Shown here: in pieces, positions 26,188-35,353 of the stretch
Layout of the letters: the number at the start of each line of letters is the position of its first letter
Position numbering within the stretch: the first letter of the stretch is position 1
DNA from: Hyphomonas sp. UBA5111
Lineage (GTDB): Bacteria; Pseudomonadota; Alphaproteobacteria; Caulobacterales; Hyphomonadaceae
Direction of reading: 5' to 3'
Length of the DNA stretch: 64,000 nucleotides
Assembly (NCBI GenBank): GCA_002414505.1
Contig: DHZF01000093.1
Coordinates: forward strand, 1 to 64,000
Position numbers and translations under genes: made by a program
Notes under the pieces: generated by a model
The model's input: the letters and a program-made list of their open reading frames with translations, nothing else
Told to the model about the DNA's origin: nothing
The model's database searches: none

Positions 26188-27438
26188 CTAAGATCTGATT
26201 GTTAGTTGAGCGTAAAAGCTCTTAACTTCGGCGATGAAGGACGCGATATCTGGAATATTTTCGTAGTTCATCATCAGGAAATGTGAAAGATCGATATTGG
26301 TTTTCTCCAGGCGCGTGCGCACGTCGATATCTTCGATATCCCGTATGTCCGCAACGCCGGCGATTCCTACAGTTCTGCGCGCGAGCGAGCAGGCACAGAA
26401 ACCGACCGCATCCTGGAAAATGTGCGTCATGAAATTCTGTTTGTATTTCGCAAGATCTTCTGGCCTCAGCATGCCATCGAAGATCAAGGCTGAGTTCGGT
26501 GCAGACTCCCAAAGCCTCAAGAAATCTCGCTCAAACGTGTTCCAAATCGCAGCACACTCACCGAGCAGCCAGTTCTGGTATTCCTCGCCCCCGTTCCGAT
26601 GGAAATGCGATGTGTACGACATCAGGAAGTTTGCAATGATCTTGCCGACGTCAAATCCGAACGGGCCAAAAAACGCAAATTCCGAGTCGATGACATATGT
26701 CCCATCTAGCCCGGCCATCAGTGAACCGGTGTGCAGGTCCCCATGAATGAGCGCATCTGACTTGCTGAGGAACAGTTCCTTGAACCTCAGGACACGCCGC
26801 AAATACTCAGAGTCCCCACTCAAGACTTCCAGAGCGTATTTGTTTACCGGCGAGTTCTGGTAATTGGACTCGTGATTGACGAACGGGAATGTGAAGATGA
26901 ATTCCTCGGTAAGCTTGCACAGATCGTCGTTGAGCACGAATTTCTGCATCAATTCGCGTCGCTCAACGCTCTGCATACCTACATAACTGGTTCGGAACAG
27001 GGATTCCGCCAAAAACTTGCCGATTTCCTCACCGACACCAGGGAAGACCTCGCCCTCCATCATTGAGTACCGCAACACTTTAGCCGCGCCGAGATCCTCC
27101 ATCATGATGACGCACATGTTCTCGTCGACGTGATAAATGTCCGGCACGAAATCCGGAACGATCTCGTTATAGGTTTGAAGAGCCCGGATTTCTGTAATCA
27201 TCCGGTTCTTGTTCAGTGGCCAGCTTTCGCCAGCCATTCTGAGATACGGCACGGCCTGCTTGACGATAATCGAGCGTCCGGGCTGGCCAGGTCGACTGAC
27301 CCTGAACACGAAATTCAGATTGCCATCGCCAATTTCGGTGATGTCGAGTTCGTCACCTGTTCCCAACACTTCCATTGGACGCACCAGTTTGGAAATGTAC
27401 TCAGGAAGGGTGTCACGATCCAGGATTACGTATGACAC
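26188..27438 (-). CDS. mtnK: S-methyl-5-thioribose kinase (MtnK) homologue
   Basis: APH-fold small-molecule kinase of 416 residues, normal MtnK length. MtnK makes methylthioribose-1-phosphate in methionine salvage. Family-specific blocks all appear: TEIGDGNLNFVF near 35, IIVKQAVPYLRMAGESWPL near 58, MMEDLGAAKVL, the catalytic loop LIHGDLHTGS near 233 (catalytic Asp), the metal-binding D-x-E in VIDSEFAFFGPFGFDVG near 251, and ARRTVGIAGVAD near 360 with the paired arginines that contact substrate in the family. It starts with GTG. It lies between an IMPase-type phosphatase (18 bp upstream) and a sugar nucleotidyltransferase (10 bp downstream), inside a polysaccharide locus, and no other salvage gene (mtnA, mtnB, mtnP) is nearby. 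The family call is strong. The physiological substrate is open. Confidence 0.88.
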   Translation of the reverse strand: MSYVILDRDTLPEYISKLVRPMEVLGTGDELDITEIGDGNLNFVFRVSRPGQPGRSIIVKQAVPYLRMAGESWPLNKNRMITEIRALQTYNEIVPDFVPDIYHVDENMCVIMMEDLGAAKVLRYSMMEGEVFPGVGEEIGKFLAESLFRTSYVGMQSVERRELMQKFVLNDDLCKLTEEFIFTFPFVNHESNYQNSPVNKYALEVLSGDSEYLRRVLRFKELFLSKSDALIHGDLHTGSLMAGLDGTYVIDSEFAFFGPFGFDVGKIIANFLMSYTSHFHRNGGEEYQNWLLGECAAIWNTFERDFLRLWESAPNSALIFDGMLRPEDLAKYKQNFMTHIFQDAVGFCACSLARRTVGIAGVADIRDIEDIDVRTRLEKTNIDLSHFLMMNYENIPDIASFIAEVKSFYAQLTIRS

Positions 27439-27456
27439 GGTCAGCTCGCTACTCTG

Positions 27457-28296
27457 CTAGGCTAAAAAGCTTTTATCGGAAAACACGTCCGAATTCGGAT
27501 TGACGATCTGGACCCGCTTCAGGACCTCGTCATGCACGATGCCATTACTCATGCAGACATCCGTCTTATTCAAATTCCACGGATTTCCATCGAAATCGGT
27601 GACTTTCCCGCCGGCTTCCTCCACGCAGAGGGCGCCAGCCGCGATGTCCCATGCGGGAATGTTGAGTGTCACAAAGCTATCAACCCGACCGGAAGCCACG
27701 GTATAGGCTTCGATCGCGGCAGATCCCATTTTTCTGAAATCCTTGATAGCCTCGTTCAGCGCATAGCTCATCTTGGAGAAGCGCAGGTTGTTCTTGTCTC
27801 CGCCCGGACAGCCGACGGCGTAAATCTTTGACAGCTCTGCCGTGGACGACACGGAGACGCGCCGCCCATTCAGCGTGCATCCATGCCCTTTGCGTGCCAC
27901 CGCAATCTCTTCAATGAAAGGAGCAAAGATGACGCCGGTAATTGGCGTATTTTCATACGCAAGGCACACCGATACGGCAAAGAACGGATTGTGGTTTACG
28001 TAGTTCGAACTGCCATCGAGAGGATCGATGATCCAAGTGTACGGGCTTCCATTATTGATTTCTCCGGTCTCTTCAGTCAGGAGATTATGGCCGGGATGAC
28101 GATCCGTGATAAGATCAATAATAATCTTGTCGGCCTCATGATCGCGGATTGAAGTGATTTCCTTTGTCAGGCCCCGGTTTGAGATGGACAGCGTGTCGCT
28201 TCCGTACACTTCAATATGGTGGCGTTTGTATTCGCTCAGAAGATGTTTGCCGGCGAGAAGCGCTGCATCCATCGCGGTTTTTGTGAAAAACTCCAC
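27457..28296 (-). CDS. Inositol-monophosphatase-family phosphatase
   Basis: Mg-dependent, Li-sensitive-type sugar/inositol phosphatase of 279 residues. Metal-binding motifs: EETG near residue 76, WIIDPLDGSSNYVNHNPFF near 88-106 and AWDIAAGALCVEEAGG near 215. It starts with GTG behind a good aggaga ribosome binding site. It is the first gene of the minus-strand trio phosphatase, MtnK homologue, nucleotidyltransferase. Relatives remove phosphate from inositol-1-phosphate, histidinol phosphate, PAP or heptose phosphates. Here dephosphorylation of a precursor before re-phosphorylation at C1 is plausible. Confidence 0.9.
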   Translation of the reverse strand: MEFFTKTAMDAALLAGKHLLSEYKRHHIEVYGSDTLSISNRGLTKEITSIRDHEADKIIIDLITDRHPGHNLLTEETGEINNGSPYTWIIDPLDGSSNYVNHNPFFAVSVCLAYENTPITGVIFAPFIEEIAVARKGHGCTLNGRRVSVSSTAELSKIYAVGCPGGDKNNLRFSKMSYALNEAIKDFRKMGSAAIEAYTVASGRVDSFVTLNIPAWDIAAGALCVEEAGGKVTDFDGNPWNLNKTDVCMSNGIVHDEVLKRVQIVNPNSDVFSDKSFLA

Positions 28297-28628
28297 CTGT
28301 AACTTCTCCTACCCATAGATGTCCCAACGCGGCGTGACGTTCGGAATGTTTCAGTTATCCTGAGAATGCATTTTCCATACCATTTCGAATTGACGCGCAG
28401 CAACCCAAAATCCGGAAGATGTTCCACACTGAGACGCTTCTGTTGCGCTCGTCATCAGAGCCCTCCCGCTATGTGCAAGAAGCACGCGATCGCAACACCT
28501 GCTAAGTACCTGGCCAGTTCGGAACGATCACCCCCAGCCGCCGAATTTTATTCGGATGTGAAGACAATAAGGGAATGTTCGGTACCGAAATCCCTGATGC
28601 TGTGCATCTTGGGATATCATGACCGGGA
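28297..28628. other. Gap upstream of the phosphatase-kinase-nucleotidyltransferase trio
   Basis: About 330 bases between the phosphatase start and the stop of the upstream glycosyltransferase gene. It must contain the promoter of the trio if this is not read through. No gene, RNA or clear hairpin was recognised. Confidence 0.4.
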
Positions 28629-29594
28629 TTACTGCCATCCCGGATAGCCGGTCCAGTTCGACCGAAGTCCGAACCGCTGAAAGACCCAATCGGCGGTGGC
28701 GTCAGCGATCAAGACGGGTCCGAATGTCCATCCCGCCGTCTCAAGCGCTTCAAAATGGCGGGACAACATTTTCTCATCTCCACCTTCTCGGCGCCAGCGC
28801 AGAATACGGCGCACATAATATCTGCGAAACCGTAGCAATTGCTCCTCATAGGCTTTGCCAAAAGCCTTCGGGCCGTAGGCCGTCATGAAATGCATGGCAT
28901 CGCTCGTCCAGGAGCGTGACGCCGCATTATAAGTGAGTGAAGTCACGGAATTCTCATGAATGCGGGTGAAAGCAAGGCACTTATGAACGAAGCCAAACTT
29001 CGAACGGGTCAACAGATCCAACATGGCGTCCATGTCGTGGCCGCCGCCCAAAGGCGGTTGAAACAAGGGCTGCCGCGTATCGGCAACTGATTTTCGAACC
29101 AATAGCTGAATGGGCATCAGTGTCCCCTCACCCAGCAGAATCCGCCGTATGGCCTCAATGCCATCAATGATCGTCTCGTCTTGGGGCCAGCCGAAATCCT
29201 GCACGGCGCCGGCGCAGTCATGCAGGCACCCAACAACGCCGATGTCGGGATCGGTCTCGGCGACAGCAACCATTTCGGCAATCGAGTCAGGAGTGATCGT
29301 ATCATCACCACATAGCAAACGGATGTAGCGAGCCTCTTCGGGAACCAGCCCCACCGCAGTGTTCCAATTGTCTCTCTGAGGCAGGGTTTCTTCGTTTCGA
29401 TGCACCAGCACCGGAATTTTCCGGTTGAGATATCTGGATATGATTTCCGGTGTCTGGTCAGTGCTCGCGTTATTGACGATGATATGAAGCAGGTTCGGAT
29501 AGGTCTGGGCCTGAACCGACTCCATTGTCTCTTCCAGAAATTCATCGCCATTATAGACCGGCGTAAAGATCGCAACCAAGGGAAATTCGGACAT
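28629..29594 (-). CDS. Family 2 glycosyltransferase
   Basis: GT-A glycosyltransferase. The N-terminal core reads VAIFTPVYNGDEFLEETMESV, HIIVNNASTDQTPEII and RLLCGDDTITPDSIAEM, where Asp-Asp is the metal/nucleotide site. I use the ATG at 29594 (MSEFPLVAIF). The ATG at 29609 is equally possible, and neither has a strong ribosome binding site. The longer upstream extension (to 29672) is basic and not part of the fold. No membrane segments. About 320 residues. It is probably one of the enzymes that builds the repeat unit carrying the sugar made by the downstream trio, but this is context only. Confidence 0.82.
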   Translation of the reverse strand: MSEFPLVAIFTPVYNGDEFLEETMESVQAQTYPNLLHIIVNNASTDQTPEIISRYLNRKIPVLVHRNEETLPQRDNWNTAVGLVPEEARYIRLLCGDDTITPDSIAEMVAVAETDPDIGVVGCLHDCAGAVQDFGWPQDETIIDGIEAIRRILLGEGTLMPIQLLVRKSVADTRQPLFQPPLGGGHDMDAMLDLLTRSKFGFVHKCLAFTRIHENSVTSLTYNAASRSWTSDAMHFMTAYGPKAFGKAYEEQLLRFRRYYVRRILRWRREGGDEKMLSRHFEALETAGWTFGPVLIADATADWVFQRFGLRSNWTGYPGWQ

Positions 29595-29781
29595 AGTAAC
29601 TTTGCTCATCTGGGACACGTGCACCACGATACCGCATATGTCATGCCAAAACACACGTCTCCGTTTCTGCAACTAACGGAGACAATCAATTTACGGCTCA
29701 GGCTTCTCCATATCCAATGAAAAACCCAAGCTCGTCTCAAAAAAAGTATTGGAGAGAGACACAGCAGCCAGCATCTCCTGA

Positions 29782-31431
29782 CTAGTTCTTCTGCGGCAGA
29801 ACCGACTCACTCGAACCGATATATTCTTCGTAATCCTCACGTGAAATACCGAGGCCGGATTCCACATTGATCGCGCGATTTATCACGACCACTCCATCTA
29901 TCAGATAGACGGAATCTGCGGCTGGCCAGGCGCCCCGCCCGCGAGTGGATTCCGCAACAGACTGGCGCTGCGCCTCCGTCGCCGGCACGAAGCGGTTGTC
30001 GAGAAACCGGAAGGCATAGGCAGTTGCCCAATAAGGTGAGGTCGCGCTCTCAACCTCACCGCGAGGCCCGGAGCGACTCCAATTGGTTGCGCCGAAAACA
30101 GCAATGGGTACGGGCTGCGGAGGAACCAATTCTATGCCGTCAGTGACTATCGCGGGACGAAATTGTCCGCCTATCTGATCGTCGATCCGCGTCAACATAC
30201 GTACAAGCAGCGCCTTGTCGGACTCATAAGCAAGATATTCATCATAGCTTCGCTGGGATATTATGAGGACATTCAGGGCCGCGAACGCAAAGGCGAAAAT
30301 CACTACGGATTTTGCAGCCAATGTCTTCAGCGCCAGGGCCGCACCTGCCTCATCATCATTCTTCAGGACTTCTATGGAGGCCGCCGCACAGAATGCGTAG
30401 ACGATGGCAAATGAATACAGCGCTCGTTCGGGGTAGAAGGATGTTGAGGAAATCAACATTGGCCAATACGGCCCAATCAGGAGCACGCCGAAGCCCACCA
30501 AGGCCATAAAGGTCCGGAAATAGAGTTTGTGCCGGATACCCCGAACGACGACGACACTCAGAAACAAGAGCAACAGGCACTTGCCAATGAGATGGAACTT
30601 GAGATCCAGATAGAAGCCAAAGTTTCCAGACAGAAAAGGAAACAGATGTGCGCTCACCAGTTCTCTTGTATACCACAAATTGGTTTTCAAGTCCGTGACA
30701 TCAACATCCGTCCGGCCCTCGAGCGTCCACCCCGTGGCAGCATAAAGAATCTTGATAATCACCACATAAAGCAACAATCCGAGCGCCAGAGCGACACCTA
30801 GACGGATTGCGCGAACTACCGTGACACGGACGTCGGAACGAAGAAGTGTCAGCAACGCGGCGGCTGCAATCGTCGTCGACCCGAACATAATAGCTGCGGT
30901 ATAAAATGTGGGGGCGAGTGAGATCGCCAATACACCCAGCATCCGTGTCCCTGGCCGCTGGGCCTCAACGCTGGCATAAAGCCCCCACGCCATGAACAGA
31001 TTTGAAAGCATGTACGCGATCCGCACACTGTCGAAACTGAAGAGGTACTGATAATAGACCGTTACAATCGCAAGCGTCAGGAATATTAGCTTTGATAGAT
31101 TGTGTTCCAGCCCAATCAGCCTGATCTGGTAATGTGTTGCTGCGAGCAAACACACCACACCGATCATGGCGGAAACTATAGGCGTCTGGTTCCCCCCCAA
31201 AAGGAAGTAATGCACAGTCGCATATCCCCAGCGGCCATGACCAATCATCAATGCGTAGTCGTTGTCCTGCAGCTGTACGATATCATCATGATTTAATGTT
31301 GGCACGACAAACTGAAAGGCAAATGCGGACACGAACAAAACTGCCGCAATGATGACCGCACGCCGATACGACACAGTATCCAGTTCCCAGATACTCAACC
31401 GGCCTTCAGCTTCTGATTTCACGTCAGACAC
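29782..31431 (-). CDS. GtrII-like membrane glycosyltransferase (GT-C type)
   Basis: Polytopic membrane protein of 549 residues with roughly 10-11 hydrophobic segments followed by a soluble C-terminal domain of about 130 residues. The first periplasmic loop, PTLNHDDIVQLQDNDYALMIGHGRWG, carries the acidic pair and GRW typical of the GtrII (glucosyltransferase II) family. These enzymes use polyprenyl-phosphate sugars in the periplasm to decorate O-antigen or teichoic acids. A GtrB-like polyprenyl-phosphate glycosyltransferase is encoded divergently at 31786 and would provide the donor. The sugar moved is unknown. Confidence 0.75.
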   Translation of the reverse strand: MSDVKSEAEGRLSIWELDTVSYRRAVIIAAVLFVSAFAFQFVVPTLNHDDIVQLQDNDYALMIGHGRWGYATVHYFLLGGNQTPIVSAMIGVVCLLAATHYQIRLIGLEHNLSKLIFLTLAIVTVYYQYLFSFDSVRIAYMLSNLFMAWGLYASVEAQRPGTRMLGVLAISLAPTFYTAAIMFGSTTIAAAALLTLLRSDVRVTVVRAIRLGVALALGLLLYVVIIKILYAATGWTLEGRTDVDVTDLKTNLWYTRELVSAHLFPFLSGNFGFYLDLKFHLIGKCLLLLFLSVVVVRGIRHKLYFRTFMALVGFGVLLIGPYWPMLISSTSFYPERALYSFAIVYAFCAAASIEVLKNDDEAGAALALKTLAAKSVVIFAFAFAALNVLIISQRSYDEYLAYESDKALLVRMLTRIDDQIGGQFRPAIVTDGIELVPPQPVPIAVFGATNWSRSGPRGEVESATSPYWATAYAFRFLDNRFVPATEAQRQSVAESTRGRGAWPAADSVYLIDGVVVINRAINVESGLGISREDYEEYIGSSESVLPQKN

Positions 31432-31785
31432 TCCCCTCGCCCCCCTGATGCCCTTGGGAGGAGCCCCCCCCCGATAGGATCCATAAAATCAACAATGAAC
31501 AAAAACAGCGGCATCTGGAAGAACTAATTTTGAGACCGGGCCGGCAATGACCAGACGTCATTTGCAGGGCACGCCGAACGAGCGCGATACTTTGAGGCCG
31601 CACAATCTTTGCTCATCTCTTCGCCACAATATGGAAGAAAAGGAAACTCGCGTCTTTTTTTATGAAATTCGAAAATTGGCTTTTGCTGATCGCGCGCCAA
31701 GGTGTAAAAATAAACGGCAAGTTTGTGGGACTGATGATGTTGAGCAGTTTATCCAAAAACTGCGTGTGATGGGTGTTTCTGAGAG
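31432..31785. other. Divergent promoter region between GtrII-like and GtrB-like genes
   Basis: 354 bases separating divergent genes, so promoters for both directions should lie here. It is more AT-rich than its surroundings and has no convincing reading frame. A C-tract (cccccccc) near 31466 marks the leader of the GtrII-like gene. Confidence 0.45.
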
Positions 31786-32829
31786 ATGGGGTTTTCCGCT
31801 TCACTTCAATCCAGGCGGTCAAGAGGCACATCCATACTCTCGATTATCGTGCCATGCTATAATGAAGAAGAAGTCATTACACTGACTCATGAACGCCTGT
31901 TCCATTCTCTTGGAATGCTGGGCCTGGCCGACTTCGAGGTCATTTATGTGAATGATGGGAGCCGGGATCGTACTGAAGACATCCTTGCAGGGTTCCAGAC
32001 CGAAGACCCGCGTACCAAGCTTGTCTCCTTTTCTCGGAATTTCGGGCACCAGCTCGCTGTGACCGCAGGTCTCGATTATGCATCCGGCGATGCAGCCGTC
32101 ATCATAGATGCGGACCTGCAAGATCCTCCGGAAATGATCGAAAAGATGCTGGAGAAATGGGAAGATGGCTATGACGTTGTCTATGGCGTACGGAAAAAGC
32201 GCGCCGGGGAAACGGCATTCAAGAAGCTGACGGCGCATCTCTACTACCGATTTCTGAACGCCCTTTCTGACACCGAAATCCCCCTGGACACGGGAGACTT
32301 CAGACTTGTTGACCGAGTTATTGTCGACGAGTTGGCTGGCATGAAGGAACGTGAGCGGTTTGTGCGCGGGCTCGTCAGTTGGGTTGGCTTTAATCAGACC
32401 CCGATCTATTATGAACGCGAAGAACGCGCGGCCGGAGAGAGCAAATATCCCCTGTTAAAGATGATCCGGTTCGCAAGTAACGGCATCCTCTCCTTTTCGA
32501 TCCAGCCCCTGAGAATAGCAAACTGGATCGGTTCCCTGGCTTCAGCCTTGGCCCTCGGCGGAATAGCCTATGCCCTGATCATGCGCCTTATGACGAATTC
32601 GTGGGTTTCCGGCTGGACGCTTTTGTTCATCGCCGTGCTTTTTATGGGCGGAGTTCAATTACTGGTTCTCGGCGTGTTGGGCGAATATATCGGTCGCACC
32701 TACGAACAGTCCAAACAGCGCCCTCTATATATCGTGCGCGCGACGCAAGGCTTTGAAAGCGCCGAAAAGCCGGTGGCATCCGCGATCACGAATATGCCAA
32801 AACGCTCCTCTCCATCGGCCTCCCTATGA
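31786..32829 (+). CDS. Polyprenyl-phosphate glycosyltransferase, GtrB/ArnC/DPM1-like
   Basis: GT2 enzyme with two C-terminal membrane helices, 347 residues. It transfers a sugar from an NDP donor to undecaprenyl phosphate on the cytoplasmic side. Motifs: SIIVPCYNEEEVI, VIYVNDGSRDRTEDIL, FSRNFGHQLAVTAGLDYASG, AVIIDADLQDPPEMI (DAD metal site) and DTGDFRLVDR. The helices lie near residues 240-262 and 275-300, with the family's GEYIGRTYEQSKQRPLYIV tail. It overlaps the next gene by 4 bp. It is the natural partner of the GtrII-like enzyme encoded divergently. Confidence 0.92.
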   Translation: MGFSASLQSRRSRGTSILSIIVPCYNEEEVITLTHERLFHSLGMLGLADFEVIYVNDGSRDRTEDILAGFQTEDPRTKLVSFSRNFGHQLAVTAGLDYASGDAAVIIDADLQDPPEMIEKMLEKWEDGYDVVYGVRKKRAGETAFKKLTAHLYYRFLNALSDTEIPLDTGDFRLVDRVIVDELAGMKERERFVRGLVSWVGFNQTPIYYEREERAAGESKYPLLKMIRFASNGILSFSIQPLRIANWIGSLASALALGGIAYALIMRLMTNSWVSGWTLLFIAVLFMGGVQLLVLGVLGEYIGRTYEQSKQRPLYIVRATQGFESAEKPVASAITNMPKRSSPSASL

Positions 32830-33812
32830 AGAGGCTGCGATATATAGTTGGACTGGTCCTCGCGGCCAGTTTCGCCTTTTTCACCTTCTCAAATGTCGAC
32901 TGGCACAGTGTCCAAAACAATATTGCATCAGTCGGACCCAAAAACATCCTCCTCGCCTTATGTGCTCTGTCTACAGGCTATCTAATCAGGGTTCTACGCT
33001 GGAAGCTGTTACTGAAAAGCGCAAACGTCTCCGTTGACGCAACTCGACTCGCCGGTCCCTTTCTCGCCTCCTTCGCCCTCAACAATCTGGTGCCTGCCCG
33101 CGCTGGCGATGCCCTGCGTGTCTTCGGCTTCGTTCGCGAGATCGGTGTAAGGTCCAGCGTCCTTATGGCGACAGTGATAGCCGAACGGTTCCATGATCTG
33201 GCCACGCTCCTGCTGCTGTGCCTTTTCGGTGTATTGCTCACGGGTGGATTTCAGCGCCAGCCCGTTTTCCCCTTTGTTGTGTTCCTGTGGTGCCTGGCAA
33301 TCATCTTCGGCTTCATCTTCACGGTACTCCTGTATCGGTGGGTCGCTCACATATTGCTTCGCATCAGGAATTTAGCTTTCGTGTCGCGCTCCAATTTGCT
33401 CGTTAAGATCATCAATTTCTCTCTGCGAAATCTGATAATTGTGGGAAAGCTATCCCGAAAGAACCTGGCCCCATTGGCCATCCTGTCCCTTCTAGCCTGG
33501 CTTTCCGAGGCCGCGATCTTTCTTGTCATTGCCAATGCTGTAGGCATCGACATGACGCTCGGCAACATGCTTCTGGCAACGGGTTTAGCCACACTGATGA
33601 CACTCATACCGGGCACACCCGGCCATATCGGCACCTTCGATTTCGGGGCTCGCGCCGGCTTCCTCGCTGGCGGGGCCACAATGAGCCAGGCCATGTCCGC
33701 CACCATCATTGTTCATATTCTTCTTTGGCTGCCGATTACGATGGTTGGTGGCTTTTATCTGCTGCAGCTGTGGCTCAAGAAGAGCGCGATGAAGATTCCC
33801 GCGGATGCCTAG
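32826..33812 (+). CDS. YbhN/LPG-synthase transmembrane-domain protein (putative lipid-linked sugar flippase)
   Basis: Integral membrane protein of 328 residues with about 8 hydrophobic segments. The stretch NNLVPARAGDALRVF and, near residue 255, TLIPGTPGHIGTFDFGARAGFL are the hallmark of the lysylphosphatidylglycerol synthase TM (UPF0104/YbhN) family. Such proteins sit beside GtrB-like enzymes in many polysaccharide loci, and a flippase-like role is often assumed. The lysyl-transferase domain of MprF is absent. It is translationally coupled to the GtrB-like gene by ATGA. Confidence 0.85.
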   Translation: MKRLRYIVGLVLAASFAFFTFSNVDWHSVQNNIASVGPKNILLALCALSTGYLIRVLRWKLLLKSANVSVDATRLAGPFLASFALNNLVPARAGDALRVFGFVREIGVRSSVLMATVIAERFHDLATLLLLCLFGVLLTGGFQRQPVFPFVVFLWCLAIIFGFIFTVLLYRWVAHILLRIRNLAFVSRSNLLVKIINFSLRNLIIVGKLSRKNLAPLAILSLLAWLSEAAIFLVIANAVGIDMTLGNMLLATGLATLMTLIPGTPGHIGTFDFGARAGFLAGGATMSQAMSATIIVHILLWLPITMVGGFYLLQLWLKKSAMKIPADA

Positions 33813-33857
33813 TAATATTTTGTCTCCTTACGGTATTTTCTAACACAGGGGTGCGCA

Positions 33858-35192
33858 ATGCCACGCATTGTAATTATTGGAGGAGGCTTTGTCGGCCTGG
33901 TCAGTGCGCTACGTCTCGCGAAGGCCGGACACAAGGTCAGCATTCTCGAAGCGGACTCTGAAGTCGGCGGACTGGCCGGAACTTTCGAAACAAATGGCCA
34001 AAGGCTGGAGAAATTCTATCACCATTGGTTCAAGAGCGACACATATGTGAATGAACTTGTCTCCTCACTCGGCCTGAATGGTCATGTGGTCGATCGATCC
34101 AGCCGCACCGGGTCTTATTACGCGAATACCATTTTCCGCCTTTCCAGCCCCCTGGATCTGTTGCGCTACAAACCATTGTCACTCTTCGGACGTATCAGGC
34201 TGGGCCTGCTTGTGCTTCAGGTACGTCTAGTGCGGGACTGGAAGTCGCTTGAATCTATCACGGCGGAGAACTGGCTTCGCAAGCAGGTCGGTAATGAGGT
34301 CTACGGAAAAGTTTGGGGCCCCCTGCTGAAGGGCAAGTTCGGAGAGATGGCAAACAAGGTTTCAGCTGTCTGGTTCTGGAACAAACTGGCCCTGCGAGGT
34401 GGCAGTCGCGCCAAGGATGGCAGCGAAACGCTTTCCTATTTCAAAGGAGGGTTCGCCGCCCTCACACAGGCAATGGTCAACGAAATCGAACAGGCGGGCG
34501 GTGAGATTATCCTGTCCGAAAAGGTCGATGACGTAATCGTTGAAGAAAACAAGGTGGTCGCCGTGAGATCGGGCGAGAGAACTCATCCAGCAGACCTGGT
34601 CATCAACACAACAGCCCTACCCATCTTTAGCGACATCATCTCCCGTCACGTACCAGACGAATACCTCCAGAAGCTGGCACGTGTGAAGTATCTGGGGAAT
34701 GTTTGCCTGGTGCTTCAGCTGAAACGATCCTTGTCGGATACCTATTGGCTAAATGTCACGGACCCCGACTTTCCCTTTGTTGGCGTGATTGAGCACACCA
34801 ACTTCGAAACGACCGAACTCTATGGCGGCCGACACATCGTGTATCTTTCGAAGTACTTGCCGACTGATGACGCGCTCTTCCTGATGACGGACCAGGAATT
34901 CTATGAGTTTGCCTTTCCTTATCTTCAAAAGATCTTTCCTGACATTGGGCAGGATGACGTCATTGAGTATGCTTGCTACAGGGCCAATTATTCCCAACCC
35001 ATTATTAGCCTGCACTATTCAGATATTTTGCCTGCTCATGAAACGCCGCTCGACAATCTCTTCCTGTTCACGATGGCACAAATATATCCCGAAGACCGCG
35101 GAACGAATTATGCCGTTCGCCAGGGCATTGAAGCGAGCGACTATCTTCAAGAGCGGATTCTCAGGAGAGCTGTGTCAGCGACACCGGATTAG
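33858..35192 (+). CDS. FAD/NAD(P)-dependent oxidoreductase (amine-oxidase-like) of polysaccharide loci
   Basis: Flavoprotein of 444 residues. The N-terminal dinucleotide fold is IVIIGGGFVGLVSALRLAKAG with the acidic end of strand 2 in VSILEAD and the following VGGLAGTFE. The C-terminal FAD contact reads DRGTNYAVRQGIEASDYL. It belongs to the amine-oxidase/protoporphyrinogen-oxidase/UDP-galactopyranose-mutase superfamily. Close relatives are encoded with GtrB-like and YbhN-like proteins in many genomes, suggesting a redox step on a lipid-linked or nucleotide sugar. The reaction is unknown. It lies 45 bp after the YbhN-like gene, probably in one operon. Confidence 0.85.
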   Translation: MPRIVIIGGGFVGLVSALRLAKAGHKVSILEADSEVGGLAGTFETNGQRLEKFYHHWFKSDTYVNELVSSLGLNGHVVDRSSRTGSYYANTIFRLSSPLDLLRYKPLSLFGRIRLGLLVLQVRLVRDWKSLESITAENWLRKQVGNEVYGKVWGPLLKGKFGEMANKVSAVWFWNKLALRGGSRAKDGSETLSYFKGGFAALTQAMVNEIEQAGGEIILSEKVDDVIVEENKVVAVRSGERTHPADLVINTTALPIFSDIISRHVPDEYLQKLARVKYLGNVCLVLQLKRSLSDTYWLNVTDPDFPFVGVIEHTNFETTELYGGRHIVYLSKYLPTDDALFLMTDQEFYEFAFPYLQKIFPDIGQDDVIEYACYRANYSQPIISLHYSDILPAHETPLDNLFLFTMAQIYPEDRGTNYAVRQGIEASDYLQERILRRAVSATPD

Positions 35193-35353
35193 AATGTTTC
35201 GTGCAGTCCCAGCTGAATATCACGGGCCAAGCCTTCCCGCGTGGCCTGCGGCAGCACCTGTATGGAAACCCAGCCGCAGGCAAGGAGGTTTGCTGGCGTA
35301 CTTCTTGCTAAGAGATTGGCATAATTTGACATCCAATCATGGGGACGTTGTCG

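Noticed and set aside
26188-27438. MtnK homologue as a member of an ordinary methionine-salvage operon
   Set aside because: No mtnA, mtnB, mtnC, mtnD, mtnP or aminotransferase gene lies in the window, and both flanking genes are sugar-activation types.
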